From contig QQUY01000001.1 of NCBI GenBank assembly GCA_003385635.1, positions 2,023,001 through 2,087,000 of the forward strand: DNA of 64,000 bases, read 5' to 3'. Below are positions 24,648 through 32,583 of the stretch, piece by piece. How positions within the stretch are numbered: the first letter of the stretch is position 1; each line of letters opens with the position of its first letter. A program made the position numbers and the translations under genes. This DNA is from Acidobacteriota bacterium (lineage in GTDB: Bacteria; Acidobacteriota; Blastocatellia; Pyrinomonadales; Pyrinomonadaceae). The notes beneath the pieces are model-generated. The model saw only the letters and a program-made list of their open reading frames with translations. It had not been told where the DNA came from and searched no databases.

Positions 24648-24694
24648 ATCCCGGAAACTCCCGGAGATCCGGGCACCTCGTCATTCACAGAAAT

Positions 24695-25330
24695 CTACTC
24701 TCGCCCCTCAAGCTTTCTGAATTCCTTCCAGGTGTGGATCATCCGGTGAATGAATGTCCAGGTCGACCCTATCGCAAGCACCCAAAGGACCTGAGGCATC
24801 CTGTTGAACAAAAAGAAATCTGAGTCCCAATCCCACGTCGAAAGTGCTCCAATGATCAAAAGCACGATCCGCTCGGGGCGCTGCAGGAAGCCGACATTCG
24901 CTTTTACGCCAAGGCTGTCAGACCTGGCAGCGGTGTAGCTCACCATCACAGATGACATCATCGCGAGGCCGGCGAGAAAGACATTCGTCACGGAACGCTG
25001 TGGCGTATTGCTGGCATAGAAGACCATGATCCCAATAAAGGCGATCATGTCCGACACCCTGTCGAGAGATGAATCGAGAAATCCGCCGAACTTCGTGACG
25101 TTCCCTGTCACGCGAGCGACGTTTCCGTCGAGCATGTCAAAGATGTTAGCGACGATCAGGACAATTCCAGCCCAGAAGAACTCGCCGATCCCGAACAGAA
25201 TTCCACATGCAACGCTGATCAAAACGCCGATAACGGTCAGTATGTTCGGATGAACCCCGCTATGGGCCAAACCGCGAACCATCGCATCGATGATCTTCCA
25301 GGCACCTCTGCCGATGCTTGCGCCAAACAT
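24695..25330 (-). CDS. CDP-alcohol phosphatidyltransferase family protein
   Basis: A 211-residue integral membrane enzyme that transfers a phosphatidyl group from CDP-diacylglycerol (or related) to an alcohol. The catalytic motif DGx2ARx8Gx3Dx3D is intact in DMLDGNVARVTGNVTKFGGFLD and DSSLDRVSD, coordinating two metal ions. About six membrane segments are visible. Products of the family include PG-phosphate, PI-phosphate and cardiolipin; the acceptor cannot be told from sequence. It follows greA by 47 bases and precedes the PGPGW-like gene. Confidence 0.9.
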   Translation of the reverse strand: MFGASIGRGAWKIIDAMVRGLAHSGVHPNILTVIGVLISVACGILFGIGEFFWAGIVLIVANIFDMLDGNVARVTGNVTKFGGFLDSSLDRVSDMIAFIGIMVFYASNTPQRSVTNVFLAGLAMMSSVMVSYTAARSDSLGVKANVGFLQRPERIVLLIIGALSTWDWDSDFFLFNRMPQVLWVLAIGSTWTFIHRMIHTWKEFRKLEGRE

Positions 25331-25377
25331 ACTTGTAAGGTGTGTGATCAGCCGCAGCGGAACGCCCGGCCTGCTTC

Positions 25378-25857
25378 CTATTCTTCTTCCTCAAGGAGCT
25401 CGTGAATCGTCACAAGCTCTGCGATCTCAAAATTCCGCGTGCCTTTCGGCGTCTTCACGTGGATCTCGTCGCCCTCTTCCTTTCCCATGAGAGCCTGGCC
25501 AATGGGTGACGATGTCGAGATCCGGCCCTTGTCCGGATCGCTTTCTTCCGAAGAGACCAGCCTGTATTCGATCTCTGTTTCCCTGTCGAGATCGTAAAGC
25601 ACGACTTTTGAGCCGTAGGCGACCCTGTCTTCCGGCAGTTTCTCGATGTCGATAGATTCGAGCTCGCTGATCCGGGTCTGCAGCTGCCCGATTCGCGCGG
25701 ATACGATCGACTGCCTTTCAAGCGCAGCCTTGTATTCGGCGTTTTCACGCAGATCGCCAAACTCACGAGCCTTCTGGATCTCTTTTGGCAGTTTGTGATG
25801 CAACTCGTCTTCCAGCTGCGCAAGCTCTTGCCTCAACTTTTCTCTTACTAATTCCAT
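25378..25857 (-). CDS. greA: Transcription elongation factor GreA/GreB
   Basis: A 159-residue factor that enters the RNA polymerase secondary channel and stimulates cleavage of backtracked RNA. The N-terminal coiled coil carries the tip motif GDLRENAEYKAA with the two acidic residues that bind the active-site metal. The C-terminal FKBP-like domain ends in GTRNFEIAELVTIHE. Length matches GreA. It lies 50 bases after pfkA in the same operon. A greA in an operon with central metabolism is unremarkable. Confidence 0.94.
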   Translation of the reverse strand: MELVREKLRQELAQLEDELHHKLPKEIQKAREFGDLRENAEYKAALERQSIVSARIGQLQTRISELESIDIEKLPEDRVAYGSKVVLYDLDRETEIEYRLVSSEESDPDKGRISTSSPIGQALMGKEEGDEIHVKTPKGTRNFEIAELVTIHELLEEEE

Positions 25858-25907
25858 AATCTAGATCGCCCGCGATCGCGGCAGGCTCATCAAAAATCTT
25901 GCAGAGG

Positions 25908-26993
25908 CTAGTGGTCCTCTTCGTCAGGTGCTGCGAACGAAATGCCTATATCGCGAGCCGTTCGGACGAGCTGCCCGTCCGGGTTTACAGATTTGACATT
26001 GGCGATCGCATCGACAAGCGGCACTGTCACGACCCTACCGGCCCTGAGTGCAACCATCTTACCTCTTTCACCCGTTACCAATGCACGCACCGCACAGGCC
26101 CCGAAGTTGGTCCCGAGCATGCGGTCGAAAGCGTTCGGACTTCCGCCGCGCTGAAGATGTCCTAGGACCACGCATCTCGACTCTTTTCCGGTGACCTTTT
26201 CGAGCTCCACCCGAATGTGATCGCCGATCCCGCCGAGCCGCAACTCTTCCTTATCGAGATATATCTCCGATTTGCCTGCTTCGATCGCACCTTCGGCGAC
26301 GACTATGTTCGTAAAGAGCGATCCCGTCTTTTCCCTCTCGTAGACCTTCTTGACGATCGCATCGAACGAGTACGGAATCTCGGGAATCAGGATCACATCG
26401 GCACTTCCGGCGAGTCCGGCCTCAAGCGCGATCCAACCCGAATTCCGACCCATTACCTCGAGCAACATGACGCGATCATGCGACGCCGCCGTCGTGTGAA
26501 GACGGTCTAGAGCTTCTGTGGCAATGTCGATAGCAGTACGAAATCCGAATGTAAGTTCGGTCGCGGAAAGATCGTTGTCGATCGTCTTCGGAACTCCTAC
26601 AACGGGAAATCCACGCTTGTGGAACTGTTCAGCTATCGCGAGTGTACCCTCACCGCCGATAACGATCAGAGCCTCGATCTTGTTCTGCTCGAGATTCTGC
26701 AGGGCCTCTTCGATCGGCATCTCGGGGATGACCATCTCGCCATCCACGATCTTGCAGAAACTCCCCTTGTTGCGAGTACCAAGGATAGTGCCCCCGCGCG
26801 GCAGGATGCCACTGACGGTCTTGGTGGTCAGCTTGCGCAGCTGGGTCTCGCCGAGAATGCCTTCAAAGCTGTCCTCTATGCCTATACACCTGAGCCCGAA
26901 CTCTCCGATCGCAGTCCGGACCGCAGCACGAATAACAGCGTTAAGACCCGGAGCATCCCCTCCGCCTGTAAGAATTCCAATCTTTTTGAACAT
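25908..26993 (-). CDS. pfkA: 6-phosphofructokinase
   Basis: Phosphorylates fructose 6-phosphate to fructose 1,6-bisphosphate, the committed step of glycolysis. Motifs: GGGDAPGLNAVIRAAV at the start, GGEGTLAIA, PKTIDNDLSATELTFGF, and the substrate-binding LEVMGRNSGWIALEAGLA. In GGEGT the residue equivalent to E. coli Gly104 is Gly, which favours ATP over pyrophosphate, whereas the Lys in PKTIDND resembles the mixed-type enzymes; the donor should be tested. At 361 residues it is longer than E. coli PfkA (320) and fits the actinobacterial-like group. First gene of the minus operon running to 22171. Confidence 0.93.
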   Translation of the reverse strand: MFKKIGILTGGGDAPGLNAVIRAAVRTAIGEFGLRCIGIEDSFEGILGETQLRKLTTKTVSGILPRGGTILGTRNKGSFCKIVDGEMVIPEMPIEEALQNLEQNKIEALIVIGGEGTLAIAEQFHKRGFPVVGVPKTIDNDLSATELTFGFRTAIDIATEALDRLHTTAASHDRVMLLEVMGRNSGWIALEAGLAGSADVILIPEIPYSFDAIVKKVYEREKTGSLFTNIVVAEGAIEAGKSEIYLDKEELRLGGIGDHIRVELEKVTGKESRCVVLGHLQRGGSPNAFDRMLGTNFGACAVRALVTGERGKMVALRAGRVVTVPLVDAIANVKSVNPDGQLVRTARDIGISFAAPDEEDH

Positions 26994-27144
26994 ATTTCGA
27001 GTGTTCGAACAAAGAAAACTAATTCTACAGGAGGCTGCTTAAAAACATAAAGCCGCGCCCTTTGGCACAGCGATAACAAGCGGGAGACCTTAAGTTTTCT
27101 GCTTGCGGACCTAATTCAAGGCTATGCCAGGCAACGGCCAAGAG

Positions 27145-28803
27145 CTATCTTCGGACCATGATCGTCTCGACAAGTTTCCTGGCTTCAGGAATGGATTCGA
27201 CAGCCTTCATCACCTGCGGGTCCTGCTCGATAAACACCTGCTGGCCGGCCTCGCTCGAATACCTTGCCGTTGCGAGCTGTTCTCTCAATTTCGCCCTTGA
27301 GTATCCAGGCTCGCTTTCAAAGTTCTGACGGCTTAGGGCATTCTCTTTGTCCGCAATTGCGTAAGAAACAAACGCATCGTAAAGCGCGTCGTTGATGACC
27401 AGGCCCCCTTCGGGGACGACGTTCTGAAAAGTCTGTTTTCCTGTCTTATAACTGCCGAATCCGGAGATCTGCCCGGCTGCAAGCTGCCTTACAAAGAAAA
27501 ATGCAGCCTGGTTGATCCGGGCTCTGACAGGAGTATATTCGAGGCTTTCAACCTCTATATCCGGTTCTATTCCGCGACCGCCATAGAAGACCCTGTCGCC
27601 GGCGGTCTTTACCGCGGTTCCCTTCGGTTTCGGTTTGGCATCGATCGCACCGTTGCTTTCACCGTTCGCCTCTTCGCCGTCGCTATGCGTGAAATAATCG
27701 TAGATCGATCCGCTCGAATAATCTCTCTGCAGCGAACGTCCGTATGGCGTATAGTACCGCGCTGTGGTAAGCGTCATTCCGGTCCCGTACGGGAGAGGGT
27801 AGATCTTCTGGACAAGTCCCTTGCCGAAACTCTCGCTTCCGACCACCAGTCCCCTTCCGTAATCCTGGACGGCTCCCGCCACGATCTCCGACGCGGAGGC
27901 TGAACCGCCGTTTATTAAAACTATCAGCGGGAAATCGTCCATTTTTCCGCCTTCCGACTCAAGATCGCGGCTGTCGTACCCGCGTGCTCGGCCCTTAACA
28001 GAAACCACCGTCTGACCAGACGGAATGAAATTGCTTGTTACCGCGATCGCCTGGGGGAGAAGGCCACCGGGATTGCCCCGAAGATCAAGCAACAGGCTCT
28101 CCATACCCTTTTTTCTCAGATCGCTTATGGCCTGATCGAGCTCCGCGTCCGTCGTCTCCTGAAATCCTCCTGAAAGTGCGACATAACCGACGTTGTCCTT
28201 GAGCATGAAGTAATTTCGGATGGAAGGAAAAGGAACCCCGTCCCGGACAATCTCGAAAGGAACCGACTCTTTGACGCCGGCGCGCTCAACCTTGATCTTG
28301 ACCGGAGTGCCTCGAATCCCGCGGACGTTCTGCGACACTTCGTAGCTTGACCACTCAGTCGCATCTTTCCCTTCAACCTCGACGATCCTGTCTCCAAACC
28401 GGAGTCCCGCCTTGTCGGCCGGAGTACCGGGGATCACGGACTGGACGTATACGCCATCACGATACTGAAGTATGGAAACCCCGATTCCGTAGAATTCGGA
28501 GGCCTGTTCCTCGTAGAGTTTCCGAAGTTCGTCCTTCGTAAAGAACGCCGAATGCGGATCGAGAGACCAGAGCATCGACTGAATGGAGCTGTCTAGCGTC
28601 TCTTCGCGGTCGATCTCGTCTATATAATTTGCGTCTACAACATCGAGCGCGTCGCCGTAGTCGCTGACAAGATCCTCGGCCGTCAGATTGGCGTTTGCGT
28701 TTGCGGCCCCGGAGAAGGTCCCAAAGATGCCTCCGATCAGCGCTCCGACGAGTACGAGGCCGATCCCTAGAAGCCAAAATTTCCTATAAAACTTCATCAA
28801 CAC
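27145..28803 (-). CDS. S41 family carboxy-terminal processing protease (CtpA-like)
   Basis: A 552-residue exported serine protease. An uncleaved or cleavable N-terminal hydrophobic segment (FWLLGIGLVLVGALIGGIFGTF) leads into the S41 domain. A PDZ domain (about 95-180: SILQYRDGVYVQSVIPGTPADKAGL) binds substrate C-termini. The catalytic Ser lies in GGSASASEIVAGA and the general-base Lys in SESFGKGLVQ. Such proteases trim or degrade periplasmic proteins, including cell-wall hydrolases. The C-terminal ~150 residues form the usual helical extension. Start could be the second Met (28797). It diverges from the GT2 gene. Confidence 0.92.
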   Translation of the reverse strand: MLMKFYRKFWLLGIGLVLVGALIGGIFGTFSGAANANANLTAEDLVSDYGDALDVVDANYIDEIDREETLDSSIQSMLWSLDPHSAFFTKDELRKLYEEQASEFYGIGVSILQYRDGVYVQSVIPGTPADKAGLRFGDRIVEVEGKDATEWSSYEVSQNVRGIRGTPVKIKVERAGVKESVPFEIVRDGVPFPSIRNYFMLKDNVGYVALSGGFQETTDAELDQAISDLRKKGMESLLLDLRGNPGGLLPQAIAVTSNFIPSGQTVVSVKGRARGYDSRDLESEGGKMDDFPLIVLINGGSASASEIVAGAVQDYGRGLVVGSESFGKGLVQKIYPLPYGTGMTLTTARYYTPYGRSLQRDYSSGSIYDYFTHSDGEEANGESNGAIDAKPKPKGTAVKTAGDRVFYGGRGIEPDIEVESLEYTPVRARINQAAFFFVRQLAAGQISGFGSYKTGKQTFQNVVPEGGLVINDALYDAFVSYAIADKENALSRQNFESEPGYSRAKLREQLATARYSSEAGQQVFIEQDPQVMKAVESIPEARKLVETIMVRR

Positions 28804-28905
28804 GTCTTAAAAATATAACACAAGGACACTGTAATACATCTCTTGAAACCCGCTTGCGCGCTTGATTTACAAAAAATATCCAAGCATTTAACATTACTGT
28901 TTCGA

Positions 28906-29646
28906 ATGAACCGCACACTTAGTATCATCGTCCCCGCTTACAACGAACAACGCAGGCTCGGGGCTTCTCTCGCGAAGATAAGCGAATACGTTTCGGCGTC
29001 ACAGCCTGGCGCCGAAGTGATAGTAGTTGACGACGGTTCTTCGGATGGAACTGCGGATGTAGCACGAGACGCATTTGCCGAGTATCCAGACGTAGATTCC
29101 AAGGTCATACGTTACGATGAAAACCGCGGAAAAGGTTTCGCCGTGAGAACGGGCTTCGAGGCGGCAAAAGGCCATGTCGCTTTGTTCAGCGATGCAGATC
29201 TCTCAACGCCGATCTCGGAGACACCGAAGCTGGTGGATCCGATCTTCAATGATACTTACGATGTGACCCTGGGATCCCGCGCACTTGACCGTTCACTGAT
29301 CGGGGTTCACCAGCCGTGGCGCCGCGAACAGGGTGGAAAGGTCTTCAACCTGCTTGTGAGAACCCTGACCGGGCTTCCCTTCTGGGACACGCAATGCGGA
29401 TTCAAGGCATTTAATATGGTAAAGTTCCGGCCGCTTCTTGAAAAGATGACCATCGACCGGTTCGGATTCGACGTCGAGTTCCTATATGCGGCCTATCACA
29501 ACGAATTGCGCTTGAAAGAGATCCCCGTCCGCTGGGACCATTGCGAGGGAACGAAGGTGAGCATTTTCCGCGACAGCACCAGGATGGTTGGCGAGGTACG
29601 GGAGATCCGAAAACGCGGCCGCATTGGGAGTTATTCAGTTGAGTAA
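28906..29646 (+). CDS. Family 2 glycosyltransferase, DPM/ALG5-like
   Basis: A 246-residue GT-A fold transferase. It opens LSIIVPAYNEQRRLGASL, with the nucleotide-binding VIVVDDGSSDGT and the DxD-type FSDADLSTP. RENRGKGFAVRTGF-like and GTKVSIFRDSTRM segments match dolichyl-phosphate glucosyl/mannosyltransferases, so it probably loads a sugar from a nucleotide donor onto polyprenyl phosphate at the membrane face. No membrane helices follow. The track begins at a TTG at 28843; the ATG at 28906 directly precedes the conserved strand and is preferred, though neither has a strong ribosome binding site. Confidence 0.88.
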   Translation: MNRTLSIIVPAYNEQRRLGASLAKISEYVSASQPGAEVIVVDDGSSDGTADVARDAFAEYPDVDSKVIRYDENRGKGFAVRTGFEAAKGHVALFSDADLSTPISETPKLVDPIFNDTYDVTLGSRALDRSLIGVHQPWRREQGGKVFNLLVRTLTGLPFWDTQCGFKAFNMVKFRPLLEKMTIDRFGFDVEFLYAAYHNELRLKEIPVRWDHCEGTKVSIFRDSTRMVGEVREIRKRGRIGSYSVE

Positions 29647-29806
29647 GAGAAACAGGATGAACAGGATCGATAGGATAGCAATTGTGCAGGTATAGCGTTC
29701 ATCTGTCTTCCTGACGGCCCGCTTTGGCGCTTTGAAAGCAAGTAAGTACTTTAGCGGGTCTTATGCGTCCTATCTTGTTTATCCTGTCCATCCTGTTTTT
29801 TCTACT
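29642..29806. repeat. Inverted-pair intergenic repeat (E), ACAGGAT type
   Basis: Left arm 29642-29676 (agagaaacaggatgaacagg...) and right arm 29772-29806 (...atcctgtccatcctg...) are near reverse complements, each made of repeated ACAGGAT words. The left arm starts inside the GT2 stop region and the right arm ends 12 bases before pdxJ. Same family as element D. Confidence 0.6.
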
Positions 29807-29817
29807 CTTGAATCGAA

Positions 29818-30567
29818 ATGACTGCAAAGTTAAACGTAAACATCGACCACGTAGCTACGATCCGCGAGGCCCGGAAGACGATCGAGCCGAGCATTATCAC
29901 CGCCGCCGTCATCTGCGAACAGGCCGGCGCTGACGGCATTACCGTCCACATCCGGGGCGACCGGCGGCACATCCAGGACCGCGATATCGAGCTGCTTCGC
30001 GAGGTCGTCACCACATACTTGAATGTTGAAATGGCAGCGACCGACGAGATGTTGGAGATCGCGTCGATGACAAAACCCGACGCGGTCTCGCTTGTTCCGG
30101 AAAAGCCGAACGAAGTGACTACCGAAGGCGGACTAGATGTGATCGGGAACCAGAAGATCCTGGAACCAGCGGTCAAGAGACTACGGAATGAAGGGATCTT
30201 TGTCAGCGCATTTGTCGATCCTATCACTTCGCAGATCGAAGCGGCCCAATCAATCGGCTGTCAGCAGGTCGAGCTTTGTACCGGCGAGTACGCCGAAATG
30301 ACGCTTGGAGCAAAGTCTGCGCACGGCGAGGGCGCCGTCCGCGCCGCACGAGAAATCGAACGCATTCGAAACGCTGCGGTTCACGGTTCCGCGCTGGGCC
30401 TCAAGATAGCTGCCGGACACGGCCTGACCTACAGGAACGTCGGCGCGCTTGCTGCGATCCCGGAGATCACGGAATTCAACATCGGCCACAATATAGTTTC
30501 CCGCGCCGTCTTCACGGGGCTCTATCTTGCGGTAGAGGAGATGATCGGAAAGATCAGTAAATCGTGA
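29818..30567 (+). CDS. pdxJ: Pyridoxine 5'-phosphate synthase
   Basis: Condenses 1-deoxy-D-xylulose 5-phosphate with 3-amino-2-oxopropyl phosphate to pyridoxine 5'-phosphate, the last step of the DXP-dependent vitamin B6 route. A 249-residue TIM barrel with the PdxJ signatures [50 protein letters not shown] and [11 protein letters not shown]. Length is typical (about 240-250). Presence of pdxJ means the organism uses the DXP-dependent pathway; pdxA and other partners are not in the window. It lies between two repeat elements. Confidence 0.96.
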   Translation: MTAKLNVNIDHVATIREARKTIEPSIITAAVICEQAGADGITVHIRGDRRHIQDRDIELLREVVTTYLNVEMAATDEMLEIASMTKPDAVSLVPEKPNEVTTEGGLDVIGNQKILEPAVKRLRNEGIFVSAFVDPITSQIEAAQSIGCQQVELCTGEYAEMTLGAKSAHGEGAVRAAREIERIRNAAVHGSALGLKIAAGHGLTYRNVGALAAIPEITEFNIGHNIVSRAVFTGLYLAVEEMIGKISKS

Positions 30568-30612
30568 TTTCGGTACCGGGAGCGGTAGCGACCGGCCAAG
30601 AATGGAACTGCC

Positions 30613-30798
30613 AACCGCAGAGGCGCAAAGTCGCAGAGGGATTTTGGCCGGGCTGAGTCCTATGGCTTCCTAAATCCAGTTTGGGACGTTTCAGATCAGA
30701 GCCAGAACGGCCTAAATAGACCTTCAACAGCAAACGATCCCCGCCAATAACCGGCAACAACACTCTCATACTTTGCGCCTCAGCGCCTTCGCGGTTAA
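30613..30798. repeat. Inverted-pair intergenic repeat (F), GCGCAAAG type
   Basis: Left arm 30613-30630 (aaccgcagaggcgcaaag) and right arm 30771-30798 (ctttgcgcctcagcgccttc...) are reverse complements with few differences. Beyond it, 30811-30838 holds iterated attcacgat words, whose reverse complement recurs at 32400-32422 on the other side of the next gene. Confidence 0.6.
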
Positions 30799-30845
30799 CA
30801 TCTTCCTGCTATTCACGATTCACGAATCACGATTCACTGTCCCCA

Positions 30846-32399
30846 ATGAACTTCGGATTCATAATAGACAACCGCAAGTGCATCGGCTGCCATGCGTGCA
30901 CGGTCGCCTGCAAATCCGAGCACGACGTGCCCGTTGGTGTTAACCGAACCTGGGTTAAGTACATAGAAAAAGGCGAGTTCCCCGATACAAGGCGCTTGTT
31001 CAGCGTGATGCGCTGCAATCACTGTGCGGACGCTCCCTGTGTCGACATCTGCCCGACCGAGGCACTTCACACGCGCAAGGACGGCATCGTCGATTTTGAC
31101 GACCGGCGGTGTATCAGCTGCAAGGCGTGCACCCAGGCGTGCCCCTACGACGCGCTCTACATTCATCCGGAAACAAAGACCGCGGCCAAGTGCAATTACT
31201 GTACACACCGTGTCGACATCGGCCTTGAGCCCGCTTGCGTGGTCGTCTGTCCAGAACACGCGATCATTTCCGGCGATATGGACAATCCGGATACGGAGAT
31301 CTCGAAACTGCTTGCCCGGGAACCCGTTTCGGTCCGGAAGGCTGAGAAGGGCACGAATCCGAAGCTCTTCTATATCGACGGCGACAACGCTTCACTCGAG
31401 CCCGGTGAGGCGCATCCCGACACCGAATACATGTGGTCGAGCCAGTCATCGGGCGTCGGCAAGTATGCCAGGTACGCCGAGATGCGTAAGACCAGCAACG
31501 GTTCGAACGGGTTGGTTCAAATCGAGGGGAGAAAGAAGCCGAAGCGTGTTTATGACGCACCGTCAAAGGGAATGCTCTGGGGCTGGGAGGTTTCGGCGTA
31601 CATCCTGACGAAAGCGATCGCGGCGGGGGCATTCATTGTCCCGGTCGTCGCGAGTTCTCAGGCTTACATCATTGGAGAAGTGTTCAAGCAGATCGGGGCG
31701 ATCGTCGCGATGATCTTTCTTTCGATCACAGGCCTTCTGTTGATCAAGGACCTTGGCCGGCCCGACCGCTTCCTGTATGTCTTGTTGAGGCCGCAGTGGA
31801 AGTCTTGGCTGACGCGCGGAGCTTACATAATCACGGGTTACGGAGCCGCACTGACCGCCTGGCTGGCGGCATCGTTCGGCGGATTCCCGCAGTTCCTGCC
31901 TGCGATCGAGATAATCGGTTTGATTTTCGCTGTCTTGTCGGCTGTTTATACAGCCTTCCTTTTCGCCCAGGCGAAGGGACGCGACCTCTGGCAGAGTCCG
32001 ATGCTCGGTCTGCATATGATCGTGCACTCCCTGATGGCAGGACTGGCGGTGTTCCTGATCGCAGGATTCTTTCTTGTGATCAATCCCGGGATCGTGGCAC
32101 TGTTCAAGTTCGCGGCGGTGGGAATGATCCTGATCCATCTTGTAACGCTCGCGATCGAGCTTGTAACACCGCACGGTTCAGAAGACGCCCACAAGACGGT
32201 GAAGATGATCACGAGCGGCAAGTACGCGCGGGAGTTCTGGATCGGGATGGTCCTGTTCGGAAATGTCCTTCCGGCGGCGCTTCTGTTCTATTCGTTCGAC
32301 TATTTCATCATCGGCGCGGCGGGTCTTCTGGTCCTCGTCGGGCTCTATGTCGCGCAGGTGATCTGGGTAAAAGCACCGCAGGAGATCGCATTGTCGTAA
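30846..32399 (+). CDS. Fused four-cluster ferredoxin and NrfD-type membrane subunit
   Basis: A 517-residue fusion of two subunits that are normally separate in complex iron-sulfur molybdoenzymes. Residues 1-130 carry four cysteine groups (CIGCHACTVAC, CNHCADAPCVDIC, CISCKACTQAC, CNYC plus ACVVVC), as in PsrB/DmsB-type electron-transfer subunits with four [4Fe-4S] clusters. After a linker of about 100 residues comes an NrfD/PsrC-like membrane domain (about 235-517) with some eight helices that should bind quinone. There is no Tat or Sec signal before the clusters, so the Fe-S part should stay on the cytosolic side. The molybdopterin catalytic subunit follows 184 bases downstream. Substrate unknown. 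Confidence 0.88.
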   Translation: MNFGFIIDNRKCIGCHACTVACKSEHDVPVGVNRTWVKYIEKGEFPDTRRLFSVMRCNHCADAPCVDICPTEALHTRKDGIVDFDDRRCISCKACTQACPYDALYIHPETKTAAKCNYCTHRVDIGLEPACVVVCPEHAIISGDMDNPDTEISKLLAREPVSVRKAEKGTNPKLFYIDGDNASLEPGEAHPDTEYMWSSQSSGVGKYARYAEMRKTSNGSNGLVQIEGRKKPKRVYDAPSKGMLWGWEVSAYILTKAIAAGAFIVPVVASSQAYIIGEVFKQIGAIVAMIFLSITGLLLIKDLGRPDRFLYVLLRPQWKSWLTRGAYIITGYGAALTAWLAASFGGFPQFLPAIEIIGLIFAVLSAVYTAFLFAQAKGRDLWQSPMLGLHMIVHSLMAGLAVFLIAGFFLVINPGIVALFKFAAVGMILIHLVTLAIELVTPHGSEDAHKTVKMITSGKYAREFWIGMVLFGNVLPAALLFYSFDYFIIGAAGLLVLVGLYVAQVIWVKAPQEIALS

Positions 32400-32583
32400 A
32401 TTGTGAATCGTAAATCGTGAATGTAGAGATCTACAGCGAAGGCGCTAAGGCGCAGAGATTCCTAAGAAACCCATTGGTGTAATTCGTGAAATTAGTGGCC
32501 CATTCTTTGTCCGTGAAATCCGTGTAATCCGTGGCTAAACCATCTTCCGTGAGCTCCGTGTAATCCGTGGCTAACTAAATTCC
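32400..32583. repeat. Intergenic direct repeats, TCCGTGTAATCCGTGGCTAA type
   Basis: Two copies of tccgtgtaatccgtggctaa (about 32519-32538 and 32556-32575) lie in tandem after gaatcgtaaatcgtgaatg (32404-32422) and gcgaaggcgctaaggcgcag. No gene is present. The gap separates two genes that should work together. Confidence 0.6.

Noticed and set aside
25908-26993. Pyrophosphate-dependent phosphofructokinase
   Set aside because: The Gly in GGEGT favours ATP; the Lys in PKTIDND leaves some doubt but is also seen in ATP-dependent group III enzymes.
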